From Candidatus Manganitrophaceae bacterium (GTDB lineage Bacteria > Nitrospirota > Nitrospiria > SBBL01 > JAADHI01): a stretch of DNA of 64,000 nt. Position 1 is the stretch's first letter; each line of letters begins with the position of its first letter. Both the position numbers and the translations under genes were made by a program. Location of the stretch: positions 35,016 through 99,015 of the forward strand of contig DUAG01000043.1 of the NCBI GenBank assembly GCA_012960925.1, given 5' to 3'. Below, piece after piece: positions 44,119 to 53,300 of the stretch. A model generated the notes under the pieces. That model worked only from the letters and a program-made list of their open reading frames with translations. It did not search any database and was not told the origin of the DNA.

Positions 44119-45423
44119 ATGAACGTCCAGCGTATTCTAACGGGGAAAGACATTCCCCTGGATCTTCTCTCAACGGTCAAACCGATACATTACGAAGCAT
44201 ACCGTGAAGAAGGGGGCTATGCCGCTTTGAAGAAGGCGGTCGAGGTCATCGGTCCGTCTGGAATTCTGGAGGAATTAAAAAAGTCGGGTTTGCGTGGTCG
44301 GGGTGGGGCGGGTTTTCCGACATGGAAGAAATGGGATCTGGTCCTTCACCATAAAGCGAAACAAAAATATTTATGTTGTAACGCGGCAGAGGACGAACCG
44401 GGTACACTGAAAGACCGTTATCTACTCAGGTCGAATCCACATCAACTGATTGAGGGCGTCATTCTCACCGCTTATGCCATCGGTGCAAATGTGGCTTATC
44501 TTTACATCAACGGTCGTTATGAAGAAGAACTCCAATTTATGGAAGCGGCTCTGGCGGAGGCAAAAGAGCACGGCCACTGGGGAAGGGCTTTTGAAAAGTC
44601 CGGGTTTTGTGTTCAGCTAAAGATATGTCAAAGTCCGGGCACGTATGTTGCGGGTGAAGAGACGGCGCTACTGGAGGTGATTGAAGGAAAAGTGGCAGCG
44701 CCCCGACAAAAACCACCTTATTATCCCACGATGCACGGACTGTTTGGGAAGCCGACCGTTGTCAATAACGCAGAGACTCTTTCAAATATCCCTCATATTG
44801 TTCTGAGGGGCGGAGACTGGTTTCAGGCCGTCGGCGCTCCGGCTTCTCCGGGGTCGATGATTTTTACCCTGACGGGTGAAGTGAACTGCCCCGGTCTGTA
44901 TGAATTACCAATGGGGTCTTCGCTGATAGAACTCATTGAGGTGAAAGGGGGCGGCATCAAAGGCGGAAAAAGTCTCAAGGCGCTCTTTCCGGGAGGCCCC
45001 TCCAATACGATTATTTCTGCTGATCAAGTAGATGTGGCGCTTGATTTTGATTCACTGAAAGCGATTGGTTCCGGCCTGGGGACGGGAGCGGTCATCGTGA
45101 TGTCGGAAGAGACCTGTATGGTGCGTTCCGCCTTGGAAGTGGCAAAGTTTTTTGCCGCAGAGAGTTGCGGCCAGTGTCCCCCCTGTATGCTTGGAACGGC
45201 ACAACTTTCTGAAATCCTGGAGAGGATCGAATCTGGCCGGGGTGATGAAAGAGACCTCCAACAGGTAGAGCAGATCTGCGGGATGATTAAGGGAAGAGGG
45301 CAATGCTATCTTCTGACCGGGGCTTCAATCGCAGTCGAGAGTATTTTTGAGAAATTTCGACATGAATATGAGCTTCATGTTTCGGAATCGCGGTGTCCCG
45401 CTGCCTCGCAGGCCACGCTTTAG
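44119..45423 (+). CDS. Orphan NuoF-like NADH-binding flavoprotein
   Basis: The protein has the FMN and NADH sites of complex I subunit NuoF (GLRGRGGAGFPTWKKW near residue 60; YLCCNAAEDEPGTLKDRYLL; GTYVAGEETALLEVIEGK) and the N3 iron-sulfur ligands ESCGQCPPC plus a later Cys. Family proteins oxidise NADH in complex I or bifurcating hydrogenases and dehydrogenases. No NuoE, NuoG or other partner is encoded nearby. ATG 44119 is spaced six bases from AAGGGAG; TTG 44113 and ATG 44116 are alternatives. It is in the sigma-54 unit with the zinc ribbon. Confidence 0.88.
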   Translation: MNVQRILTGKDIPLDLLSTVKPIHYEAYREEGGYAALKKAVEVIGPSGILEELKKSGLRGRGGAGFPTWKKWDLVLHHKAKQKYLCCNAAEDEPGTLKDRYLLRSNPHQLIEGVILTAYAIGANVAYLYINGRYEEELQFMEAALAEAKEHGHWGRAFEKSGFCVQLKICQSPGTYVAGEETALLEVIEGKVAAPRQKPPYYPTMHGLFGKPTVVNNAETLSNIPHIVLRGGDWFQAVGAPASPGSMIFTLTGEVNCPGLYELPMGSSLIELIEVKGGGIKGGKSLKALFPGGPSNTIISADQVDVALDFDSLKAIGSGLGTGAVIVMSEETCMVRSALEVAKFFAAESCGQCPPCMLGTAQLSEILERIESGRGDERDLQQVEQICGMIKGRGQCYLLTGASIAVESIFEKFRHEYELHVSESRCPAASQATL

Positions 45424-45600
45424 CCCAAATCCCGAAATTTCGGAATTTGAAACCGCCGATTCGCCTGAAATACTGCGTTATCGGCCAAGGGACTCCTCAC
45501 CGTACGGGTGAGTACGCCTCGGTCGCCGCCGTTGGCCTCTGGCCTTGTCTTTCAGGCGACTTGACGGTTTACCCAAGATCAAACCGCTGATCTTGGGATT
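45424..45600 (+). repeat. Repeat family B, copy B2
   Basis: Left hairpin CCCGAAATTTCGG, long arms AAACCGCCGATTCGCCTGAAA and TTTCAGGCGACTTGACGGTTT, inner hairpin CTCACCGTACGGGTGAG, right hairpin CCCAAGATC/GATCTTGGG. It starts one base after the nuoF stop codon. Confidence 0.85.
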
Positions 45601-45624
45601 AGTACGTAGGGCGCATAAATTTGT

Positions 45625-45648
45625 TATACTGACCTAGTGACGGGTCAG
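45625..45648 (+). promoter_or_regulatory. -10 element with overlapping inverted repeat upstream of erpA
   Basis: TATACT (45625-45630) is a good -10; the -35 is weak. CTGACC (45629-45634) and GGTCAG (45643-45648) form an inverted repeat over the start region, a likely operator, since an activator-dependent promoter would fit the weak -35. Which protein binds is unknown. Confidence 0.45.
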
Positions 45649-45671
45649 AAAGAAAGAGGAGAAAATAAAAA

Positions 45672-45992
45672 ATGATTCATCTCACTGAAAAAGCGAGCGA
45701 AAAAGTCAAAGAGTTGATGGCCTCTGAGAAGAAAGAAGGGTATGGATTAAGGGTTTATGTCGAGGGGGGCGGCTGTTCTGGCTTTCAGTATGGAATGGCC
45801 TTTGAAGAGAATTCGAGCGACGAAGATGATGTTCTGGAGATGTTTGGAGTTAAAATTATGATTGATCCCTACAGTGCGCCGATGTTAAACGGGACAGAGA
45901 TTGATTACAATGACAGTTTGCAGGGGGCTGGATTTGACATCAAGAACCCTAATGCGAAGTCGACCTGTGGTTGTGGTCAGTCCTTCAGTTGA
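45672..45992 (+). CDS. erpA: Iron-sulfur cluster insertion protein ErpA/IscA type
   Basis: The 106-residue A-type carrier has the three conserved cysteines: GGGCSGFQYG and the C-terminal TCGCG. It delivers clusters to apoproteins. Length and Glu-rich middle fit ErpA better than IscA, but the two are hard to tell apart. No isc operon is adjacent. Repeat C4 follows within a few bases. Confidence 0.88.
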   Translation: MIHLTEKASEKVKELMASEKKEGYGLRVYVEGGGCSGFQYGMAFEENSSDEDDVLEMFGVKIMIDPYSAPMLNGTEIDYNDSLQGAGFDIKNPNAKSTCGCGQSFS

Positions 45993-45995
45993 TAT

Positions 45996-46126
45996 AACCA
46001 TTAGTACACCCATCTTTCTCTCCATATCTGCGTTACCGTGGTGCTCGACCTACATATGAGCATACAGCTCGGTTCTACGCTCCTCGTGCACTGCCCTGGA
46101 GGCTTATCTGGCCATGCTGAATAGTT
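45996..46126 (+). repeat. Repeat family C, copy C4
   Basis: Runs from ATAACCATTAGTACACCCA to CATGCTGAATAGTTAC. Interior has CTGCGTTACCGTGGTGCTCGA and CTACGCTCCTCGTGCACTGCCCTGGAGGC. Its right end contains both the GGAGG (46098-46102) and the ATG (46114) used by thiS. Confidence 0.82.
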
Positions 46127-46341
46127 ACATCAAGGTCACGGTAAACGGTACAGACCGAGAGGTGCCCACCGATACCAATGTGACTCAATTACTGGCCTGC
46201 CTGAAGATCCTTCCTGAACGTATTACTGTTGAGATTAATCTTGATGTCATTCGCCGGGAGGCGTATGATCACTCCCACTTAGAGGATGGGGATCTGATAG
46301 AAATCATCAGTTTTTTTGGAGGAGGAGCAGATGTCGGCTGA
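46114..46341 (+). CDS. thiS: Sulfur carrier protein ThiS with repeat-derived start
   Basis: The 75-residue ubiquitin-like protein has [33 protein letters not shown] and [18 protein letters not shown]-terminal GG is needed for adenylation by ThiF; here GGGADVG follows, so three or four extra residues lie after the Gly pair and may need trimming. The first five residues (MLNSY) come from the end of repeat C4; no other start codon exists before the conserved domain. It delivers sulfur to ThiG, which overlaps it. Confidence 0.85.
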   Translation: MLNSYIKVTVNGTDREVPTDTNVTQLLACLKILPERITVEINLDVIRREAYDHSHLEDGDLIEIISFFGGGADVG

Positions 46342-47110
46342 AGGACCCTTAAAAGTGAGCGATATTACATTTCGCTCACGCTTGATCGTTGGAACAGGAA
46401 AATATGCCTCTTTTGAAGAGACTAAAAAAGCGGTAGAGGCCTCAGGCGCCGATTGTGTTACCGTCGCGGTTCGGAGGGTGAACATCCTGAACCGTACTGA
46501 GGAGAACCTGCTCGACTACATCGATCCAACGATTTACAAGATCCTTCCGAATACGGCCGGATGTTATACTGCCGAAGAGGCGATTCGAACGGCGCGTCTG
46601 GCTCGATCGTCCGGTATCTCAGATATGATCAAATTAGAGGTCATCGGCGATCAGAAGAACTTGTTCCCGGATAATGAGGCCCTTCTAGAGGCAACCCGCA
46701 TCCTTGTAAAGGAAGGGTTTATCGTACTCCCTTATACCAATGATGATCCGATTATGGCCAAGAAACTTGAGGACGCGGGGGCAGCCGTCGTCATGCCGCT
46801 GGCCGCGCCAATCGGGTCCGGACTTGGAATTCGGAATCCATACAATCTCAGGATTATCATGGAGAATGCCTCCGTCCCGATCATTGTTGATGCCGGGGTT
46901 GGAACCGCATCAGACGCGGCCATTGCGATGGAATTAGGGTGTGACGGAATTCTCATGAATACGGCTATTGCAGGGGCAAAGAACCCGATTCAGATGGCGG
47001 AAGCCATGAACCTCAGTGTTCGTGCAGGGCGATTGGCCTATCTTGCCGGGCGGATCCCGAGAAAACTTTATGCCCAGGCAAGCAGCCCGATTGAAGGCAT
47101 GATTGAGTAA
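46331..47110 (+). CDS. thiG: Thiazole synthase ThiG
   Basis: The 259-residue TIM-barrel enzyme joins deoxyxylulose phosphate, dehydroglycine and ThiS thiocarboxylate. It has [12 protein letters not shown], the lysine in [24 protein letters not shown] and [24 protein letters not shown] 46331 follows GGAGGAGGAG and overlaps thiS by 11 bases, in a different frame. Confidence 0.95.
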   Translation: MSAEGPLKVSDITFRSRLIVGTGKYASFEETKKAVEASGADCVTVAVRRVNILNRTEENLLDYIDPTIYKILPNTAGCYTAEEAIRTARLARSSGISDMIKLEVIGDQKNLFPDNEALLEATRILVKEGFIVLPYTNDDPIMAKKLEDAGAAVVMPLAAPIGSGLGIRNPYNLRIIMENASVPIIVDAGVGTASDAAIAMELGCDGILMNTAIAGAKNPIQMAEAMNLSVRAGRLAYLAGRIPRKLYAQASSPIEGMIE

Positions 47111-47180
47111 TAGTCGTTCGGTCTCCGGATAGAGCCGTCCTTTCCTGTTTTCTCTCACTCCTATCATCCAGTGAGAAGGT

Positions 47181-47819
47181 ATGCCGCAGGTCGATTTCAC
47201 TCTTTACCTCATTACAGATCAATCCCAAACGTGTGGGCGTTCTCTTTGCGAAGTAATCCGACAGGCGGGTCAAGGCGGGATTCAAACGGTACAGCTTCGC
47301 GAGAAGGATCTTCCTCTGCGTGCCCTGCTTCAACTCGCTTCCGAAATAATATCAATCACAAGAGAATTTGGCATGAAGTTGTTGATCAATGACAGGGTCG
47401 ATGTCTGTCTAGCGATTGATGCGGATGGGGTTCACCTTCCCTCTTCCGGGTTTCCGATTGATGCGGCCAGAAAAATACTAGGGATGGATAAATGGATCGG
47501 TGTTTCCTGCCATTCCGTTGATGAGGTTCATCAGGCCGAAAAGGAGGGAGCTGATTTCGCGGTACTCGGACCGGTCTACGATACCCCCTCAAAACGCCCC
47601 TATGGGTCACCCTTTGGCTTGGAAGCTTTTCGGGAAGCGAAGAGAAGGGCTTCAATTCCTCTCTTTGCCATCGGTGGGGTCGATGCAGCGAGGTTGGAAG
47701 AGGTCTTTTCGGCGGGTGCCGATGGGGTCGCCATGATTTCCGGGATTGTTGCTGCTGAGGATATCTCCGAGAGATGCCGGGGGCTCTTAAATGAAATTAA
47801 TCACCTTCGGAATCGTTAG
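47181..47819 (+). CDS. thiE: Thiamine phosphate synthase ThiE
   Basis: The 212-residue TIM barrel has LYLITDQSQ, GGIQTVQLREKDL, DRVDVCLAIDADGVHLPSSGFP and the phosphate-binding FAIGGVDAARLEEVFSAGADGVAMISGI. It couples HMP-pyrophosphate to thiazole phosphate. It follows thiG by 70 bases. ThiC, ThiD and ThiH or ThiO are not in the window. Confidence 0.94.
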   Translation: MPQVDFTLYLITDQSQTCGRSLCEVIRQAGQGGIQTVQLREKDLPLRALLQLASEIISITREFGMKLLINDRVDVCLAIDADGVHLPSSGFPIDAARKILGMDKWIGVSCHSVDEVHQAEKEGADFAVLGPVYDTPSKRPYGSPFGLEAFREAKRRASIPLFAIGGVDAARLEEVFSAGADGVAMISGIVAAEDISERCRGLLNEINHLRNR

Positions 47820-47919
47820 CCGATTTGGGAGCAAGTCAACCCGAACGAATTTTCATCTGCGGTCTTAAAGAGAGTCTTGCGATGACGGGAACGGTATGAT
47901 AAACAGGAGGAGGGGAACT

Positions 47920-48423
47920 ATGAAAAAGGCATTGCTCATCACGATCTTACTTCTTTCCACTGTCGTCCCATTTGGTGCGATCCAGGCGGATGAAACCCGC
48001 CAGAAGGCCCCTCCCTTTGAACTCGTCTCACTGAAAGGGGAGACGATCACCCAGGAGAACCTGATCGGCAAAGCGACACTCGTTGTCTTTTGGGCCTCGT
48101 GGTGCGGTACTTGTCAGAATGAACTCCCAAAGATTGCCCGCCTTTTAAAGAAGCTTGGGGGTAAGCCCTTCCAGGTCTTTGCGATCGGATTTAAGGATAC
48201 ACGCAAGAATATCAGGGGCTACGTTGCATCGCACCAAGAGGCCTTTCCCTACTCAGTTTTTTATGATACGAGAAATCAGGTTTCAAGGCGGTTTGGCGCG
48301 CGTGTCACCCCGACCCTTTTCCTCTTTGACAAGAAAGGGGAACTGGTCGTCCCCTTCCAGGGAGGGGGATTGTTGGATCATCCTCAATTCGAAAAAGTAC
48401 TCCAGGATATTCTAAAAGCATAG
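47920..48423 (+). CDS. TlpA-type periplasmic thioredoxin
   Basis: A signal peptide (KKALLITILLLSTVVPFGA) precedes a thioredoxin fold with Cys62-x2-Cys65 in VVFWASWCGTCQNELP and cis-Pro in ARVTPTLFLF. ATG 47920 follows GGAGGAGGGG; an ATG at 47896 is in frame but upstream of that site. It probably reduces cytochrome or copper-protein cysteines in the periplasm. Length 167 residues. Confidence 0.88.
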   Translation: MKKALLITILLLSTVVPFGAIQADETRQKAPPFELVSLKGETITQENLIGKATLVVFWASWCGTCQNELPKIARLLKKLGGKPFQVFAIGFKDTRKNIRGYVASHQEAFPYSVFYDTRNQVSRRFGARVTPTLFLFDKKGELVVPFQGGGLLDHPQFEKVLQDILKA

Positions 48424-48430
48424 AAAAAGA

Positions 48431-48605
48431 GCCCAAGATCAGCGATTGATTTTGGGGCAAACAGTCAAGTCGCCTGAAAGACAAGGCCAGAGGCCATAAG
48501 GACGATCGAAGCGTACTCATCCGTACGGTGAGGGGTCCGTTGGCCGATAACGCAGTCATTTTAGGCGACTTGGCGGTTTCTAATTCCGCAATCAGGGAAT
48601 TAGGG
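48431..48605 (-). repeat. Repeat family B, copy B3 (inverted)
   Basis: On the plus strand it begins with the right hairpin (CCCAAGATCA/TGATTTTGGG) and ends with CTAATTCCGCAATCAGGGAATTAG. The long arms CAAGTCGCCTGAAA and TTTAGGCGACTTGGCGGTTT and the inner CTCATCCGTACGGTGAG are intact. It separates the thioredoxin gene from rnd. Confidence 0.82.
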
Positions 48606-48619
48606 AAAGAGGGTGTCGC

Positions 48620-49771
48620 TTGGAATATATTACAAGCCCTGATGCGCGGGATACAGCCATAGCGGTCTTGAAGGGCTGTTCCGTGATTGGGGTGGACACG
48701 GAGGGAGATTCACTCTTCAGCTACCAGGAAAAGGTCAGCCTGATCCAGATTTCAGGTGGAGATCACCATTACGTTTTTGACCCGCTCCTCCTCGATTCCG
48801 TCCTCCCCCTGGCCTCTATTCTGGAAGATCGATCGATCCTGAAGATACTGCATGGGGCCGATTACGATCTGGTTTCGATGAAGCGTGATTTTCACTTTAA
48901 GATCGGACCGATCTTCGACACCACGCTTGCCGCACGTGCCGTTGGCATCGAGAAGTTTTCTCTGCAGGATCTGGTCATGCGGTATTTTCAGGAGACTCTT
49001 TCCAAAAAATACCAGAAGGCCGACTGGTCACATCGCCCCATTCCAAGAGAACAGTTGGATTACGCGTTCAGGGATACTCTTTTTCTGGTCCCCCTCTATC
49101 AGATTTTAAAAAAGGAAGTAGAAGAAAAAGGGAGAGAGGATCAAATTGCGGAAGAATGTCGGCTGTTGGAGGAGATTAAATGGAATGGAAAATCCTTTGA
49201 GCCCAACGATTATCTCCGGATCAAAGGCGCAAGGCCCCTTCCCCCACAATCGCAGCGGGTACTCAGGGAGCTGGTGGTTGTTCGGGACCGTCTGGCGAAG
49301 GAACGGAATCGTCCTCCCTTCAAGGTCATTGCAAACTGGGAGCTTTTGATGGTTGCGAAGAACCCTCCTCAGGACGAAGCCGCTCTGGATCGCTTGTTTC
49401 CAAGAGAAAGTGCGAGTATCCGAAGGAATAAATCACTTTGGTTGGAGGCGGTTACAAAAGGTCTGACGACGGAGATGCCTCTCCCTGGGAGAGAGAGACG
49501 CTCAGCGGGACAGCTCTCGTTGACGCGCGATGAGGAAAAACTCCTGGTTGGACTCAAGGCCTGGCGGAACAAACAGGCTGCAGTTGAAGGTGTAGAACCC
49601 TCAATGGTGATCTCCTCCAGTACCCTTAAGGTGATCGCAAGGGAAAAGCCGAGCACCACCGGAGCACTTGATCCCATTCTGCCGCTTCGGAAATGGCAGG
49701 CCCAGCGTTATGGGAGCTTGCTGATCCAGGAGATTTCCCGCCTCCTTCCCCCCTCGGCGATTTCAGAATGA
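48620..49771 (+). CDS. rnd: Ribonuclease D
   Basis: The 383-residue exonuclease has the DEDDy motifs: Exo I VIGVDTEGDSL, Exo II KILHGADYDL and Exo III LDYAFRDTLFLVPLY, followed by HRDC-like helices (LPPQSQRVLRELVVVRDRLAKERNRP). It trims tRNA 3' ends. Start is TTG, 15 bases after repeat B3. Family length fits. Confidence 0.92.
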   Translation: MEYITSPDARDTAIAVLKGCSVIGVDTEGDSLFSYQEKVSLIQISGGDHHYVFDPLLLDSVLPLASILEDRSILKILHGADYDLVSMKRDFHFKIGPIFDTTLAARAVGIEKFSLQDLVMRYFQETLSKKYQKADWSHRPIPREQLDYAFRDTLFLVPLYQILKKEVEEKGREDQIAEECRLLEEIKWNGKSFEPNDYLRIKGARPLPPQSQRVLRELVVVRDRLAKERNRPPFKVIANWELLMVAKNPPQDEAALDRLFPRESASIRRNKSLWLEAVTKGLTTEMPLPGRERRSAGQLSLTRDEEKLLVGLKAWRNKQAAVEGVEPSMVISSSTLKVIAREKPSTTGALDPILPLRKWQAQRYGSLLIQEISRLLPPSAISE

Positions 49772-49959
49772 GAAAGGACTGACTTTTTTTAGAAATTTTA
49801 AAACCATTTTTCTACTCCGTTCGCATTGGAACGATCCCCCTGGCGGACTCCTGAGCCAATCTCCGCAGGTAATCTGCCTGCCAGTCCCCTCATTCTCGAT
49901 ACTTGAGAAATCTTTCCCGCAACAAAGCGCCGTACGTCGGCTTGCTGACCTGTCTAAGC

Positions 49960-50006
49960 AATAGTGTCTATTGTCTGTCTAAGTGCTTAGACACGTAGAC
50001 ACTATT
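49960..50006. promoter_or_regulatory. Nested palindrome upstream of the multicopper oxidase
   Basis: AATAGTGTCTA (49960-49970) and TAGACACTATT (49996-50006) are perfect inverted repeats enclosing TGTCTAAG-TG-CTTAGACA (49976-49993). A direct copy TGTCTAAG lies at 49951-49958. It is 110-160 bases before the -24/-12 site at 50117, a fitting place for an activator. The 190 bases between rnd and this element show no other signal. Confidence 0.6.
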
Positions 50007-50116
50007 CTCCTTATTTTAAGGCAAGGAAATTCCCCTCCTTAATTAATGCAATAAAATAAATAAAAACAGGGTGTTATTAGTGCTTCATCTGAGCCCGAGA
50101 GATAGCTGAAACAGTC

Positions 50117-50132
50117 TGGCATGTCTTTTGCT
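50117..50132 (+). promoter_or_regulatory. Sigma-54 promoter of the multicopper oxidase
   Basis: TGGCATGTCTTTTGCT fits TGGCAY-N5-TTGCW with GG and GC ten bases apart. It lies about 220 bases before the oxidase start, leaving a long leader RNA. Confidence 0.7.
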
Positions 50133-50350
50133 TTATCGGATCTATGCGTACAACTCTTCAGGGTAACACCAGACTATTTTGAGGGCAGATTCAATCATAC
50201 CTTTTATATCGAAAAGAGAAAGAGAGATTATTCCGAAATGACTGGACTTCGGCGGTTAAACTTTATCAACAAGAGTTCGCTCGGTAACGCCATGGTTCAG
50301 ACTCATGTCACACAAATCTTGAAAACCACCGTAAAAAAGGGGAGATGTAA

Positions 50351-53300
50351 ATGGACAGAGCAGGAAGAAAAATACTGAGAGGATTGTTTGCGCTCTTGCT
50401 GGTCTTTTCCACCCAGGGATTGGCTTCGGGCGGGAATGATCACGATCATTCAAAGGATTCAGAGCCACAGAAGGTCGCCTCTGCAGACTGGAAGGCGAAG
50501 CTCAAGGCGCAGCTTCTAAGGGAAGAGAAGGAGCAGGGGCAGGAAGGCCGGAAGTCGAAGGTGGATGCGGCGATGGGGACCCTGATGAACGAGATCATGG
50601 GACATCAAGAGAAAACGGGAAATACGGGTCCGTTTGGCGAGGTTACCGCAATGATGCAGATGGACCGGAGCTGGTTTCTCGGGCCCTCAGGTGCCTCAGA
50701 GACCGTTACCGGGGGAGGACATTGCCCGAGTAACGCCCCGGTGAAGAAGCTGGACATCACGGCGATCAATGTCGAAATCACACTGAATCAGTGGCTGGAT
50801 TTTCACCCTGGTTATATGTATGTCCTGACTGAGAACGTGAAGGGTGTCCGTGAGGAAGAACGGACAAACAACAAGGCAAGAAAGGCCAAGGGCTATGATC
50901 CTGGCGCGGTGACACTGGGACTTCAGACCGACCTGATCCAACCGCTGGTCATTCGCGGAAATCAGGGAGACTGCATGCTCATCACCCTCCGGAACGAGGT
51001 GGAGGAGGAGGATGTGGGTCTTCATATTCATGGATCAAGCACGGTGATCAATAAGACCGGCCAGCCGGCAACTTCGATCAATCCTGATTCGAACATCTCG
51101 CCGGGCAACAGCGTTGTCCTGGAATGGTACATCCAGCCGGACCATCAGGAAGGGGGACACGTCTTCCATAGCCACGCGGGTCGTGAACCGGGGAGCCTTG
51201 GTCTGATCGGTGCGTTCATTGTTGAGCCGATAGGGGCCATCTACCTGGACCCTATCACGGGAAAACCGGCCAAGAGCGGCTGGCAGATGATGATCGCCTA
51301 TGACGATAAGATCGAGCCGGTTGCAAAGGACTTCCGTGAGTTCACGCTGATCTATCACGAGGTGGGGGACGAATCGTTCCGACCGCTGAACCGGGACGGC
51401 GAGATGATCCCGCAGCGCGATCCGAACACCGATGCCTACCGTCCCTCGGCGCGTGCGATCAACTTTCGCAGCGAGCCTTTCGGGATCAACAACCTGGCGG
51501 TACAAGAAAAGTATTTCCACATGGAAGATGAATCGATGGCCTACAGCTCTTATACCTTCGGAGATGTGCCGACAACAATTCCTCGGTCCTACATGGGAGA
51601 TCCGGCGAAGTTTCGTCTGATCCACGGCGGCGGCGAGGTCTTCCACTCCCACCATCCGCATGGCGGATCAATCCGATGGCTGCGTCAACCGAAGGCGGAC
51701 GGGAAGGGCGAAGAACTTCTCACGACCTCCTGGGACAACCCGGTGAAGTTTCCGGTCATACGGACGATCTCCGACCGTGTTGATGTGGAAGTGATCGGAC
51801 CGTCTGAGTCGGTGGATCTTCAGACCGAGTGCGGTTCGGGTCTTTGCCAGCAATTGGCAGGAGATTTCCTCTTCCATTGTCATGTCGCCCATCACTATGT
51901 TGCGGGAATGTGGGGCTACTGGAGGGTGTATAACACGATTCAATCCGGGGACTATCCCTTTGTCAGCACGGACGCGATGGTGCCGCTGAAAGAGCTCCCG
52001 GACAGAGCAGGCCGCATGAAAAAAGGGGTAAGTTCAAAAAAACTGGTTGGAAAGACAATGAACTGGTTTGACAAGAAGTGGAACATTACAAAGAAAACCT
52101 CTGACTGGTCGAAGCCGATTCCAGACGTCTCCATCAAGGACTGGGTGAAGATGATGTTGCCGCCCGCGGGCGAGCCGGGTCACACCTCTGACGAGAAGGG
52201 CCAGATTCTGGCTTATGATGCGACCGTGTGGGACTGGACCTGGAAGGGCCTTACGGCAATGAGTGAGAAGGGGGAGACGGGGCAGTTTGATACCCCGAAG
52301 CACAAATCGCCCTTACCTGGAAAACGGGCACCGATCCTGTTTGACCCGAATACGGGAAAGACGTCATGGCCGCACTTCAGGCCGCATTTTGGGAAGCGCG
52401 TGCCGTTTGCGCGACATCATGGGGGATCTCCGTGGTTGGAGCCGATCCATATGGACAAGAACAACAATACGCCGGCGACCGATCCGGGGAGCATCGGGGC
52501 CCCGGGTGAGGAGACGACCCTTCCTCCGGAACCGGGCGAACAGGGCCGTTGGTCTCTCTGTCCTGAAGGCGCGGGGCGGAAGCAGTATACGATCCACTTT
52601 ATCCAGACACCGATCACCATGAACGATGCGATCGGGAAGGACAAACGTGTGATTGATAAGGACGGTACGATCTACGTCTTGCACGAAGATGTTGCGAAGG
52701 TCCGGGCGAACTCTGATCTGGCCCGACCCCTGGCCTATCGGATCAATATCTACGACTGTCTGGATGTAATTCTGAAGAGCGAATGGGTGGACAACAACCC
52801 GACGAACTTCCAGATGTCGAAGATCAACATCCACACGCATTTCATTCAGTTTGACAACCAGGCGTCTGACGGCGTAATCAGCGGATTCTCGTATGATCAG
52901 TCGGTGCGGCCCTTCACGATGTTGGGTAAAAAAGAGCATCGCGGGCTGCCGGCCCCGATGAATGCCCTGCAGGTTGAAGATACGGCGGCGGGTGCGATTT
53001 CCATGAAGATCAAGATGGGAGAGCATGCTACGCCCTTCCATGTGGACACCGATCTGATGTTCGGAATGCATCAGGTGGAGACTTCTGAGATACGTTGGGT
53101 GCGAAACATTGAGCATGATGCGGCGACCGGGGTGGATACCCTTACCTTCAGCGAGCCTCTGAAGCATGCCCATAAGAAGGACGAGATCGTCTCGACGGAA
53201 TGGGTGCGCTATCGTCTCTGGGCGGACGCGGATGTGGGGACGGTCTTCTGGCATGACCATGCCCTGGGCGGAACCACCTGGCCGCATGGTGCCGTGGGTG

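Noticed and set aside
50121..50378. 85-codon frame in the leader of the oxidase
   Set aside because: It starts inside the -24/-12 promoter, before the expected transcription start, and runs past the oxidase ATG in another frame. No ribosome-binding site is seen.
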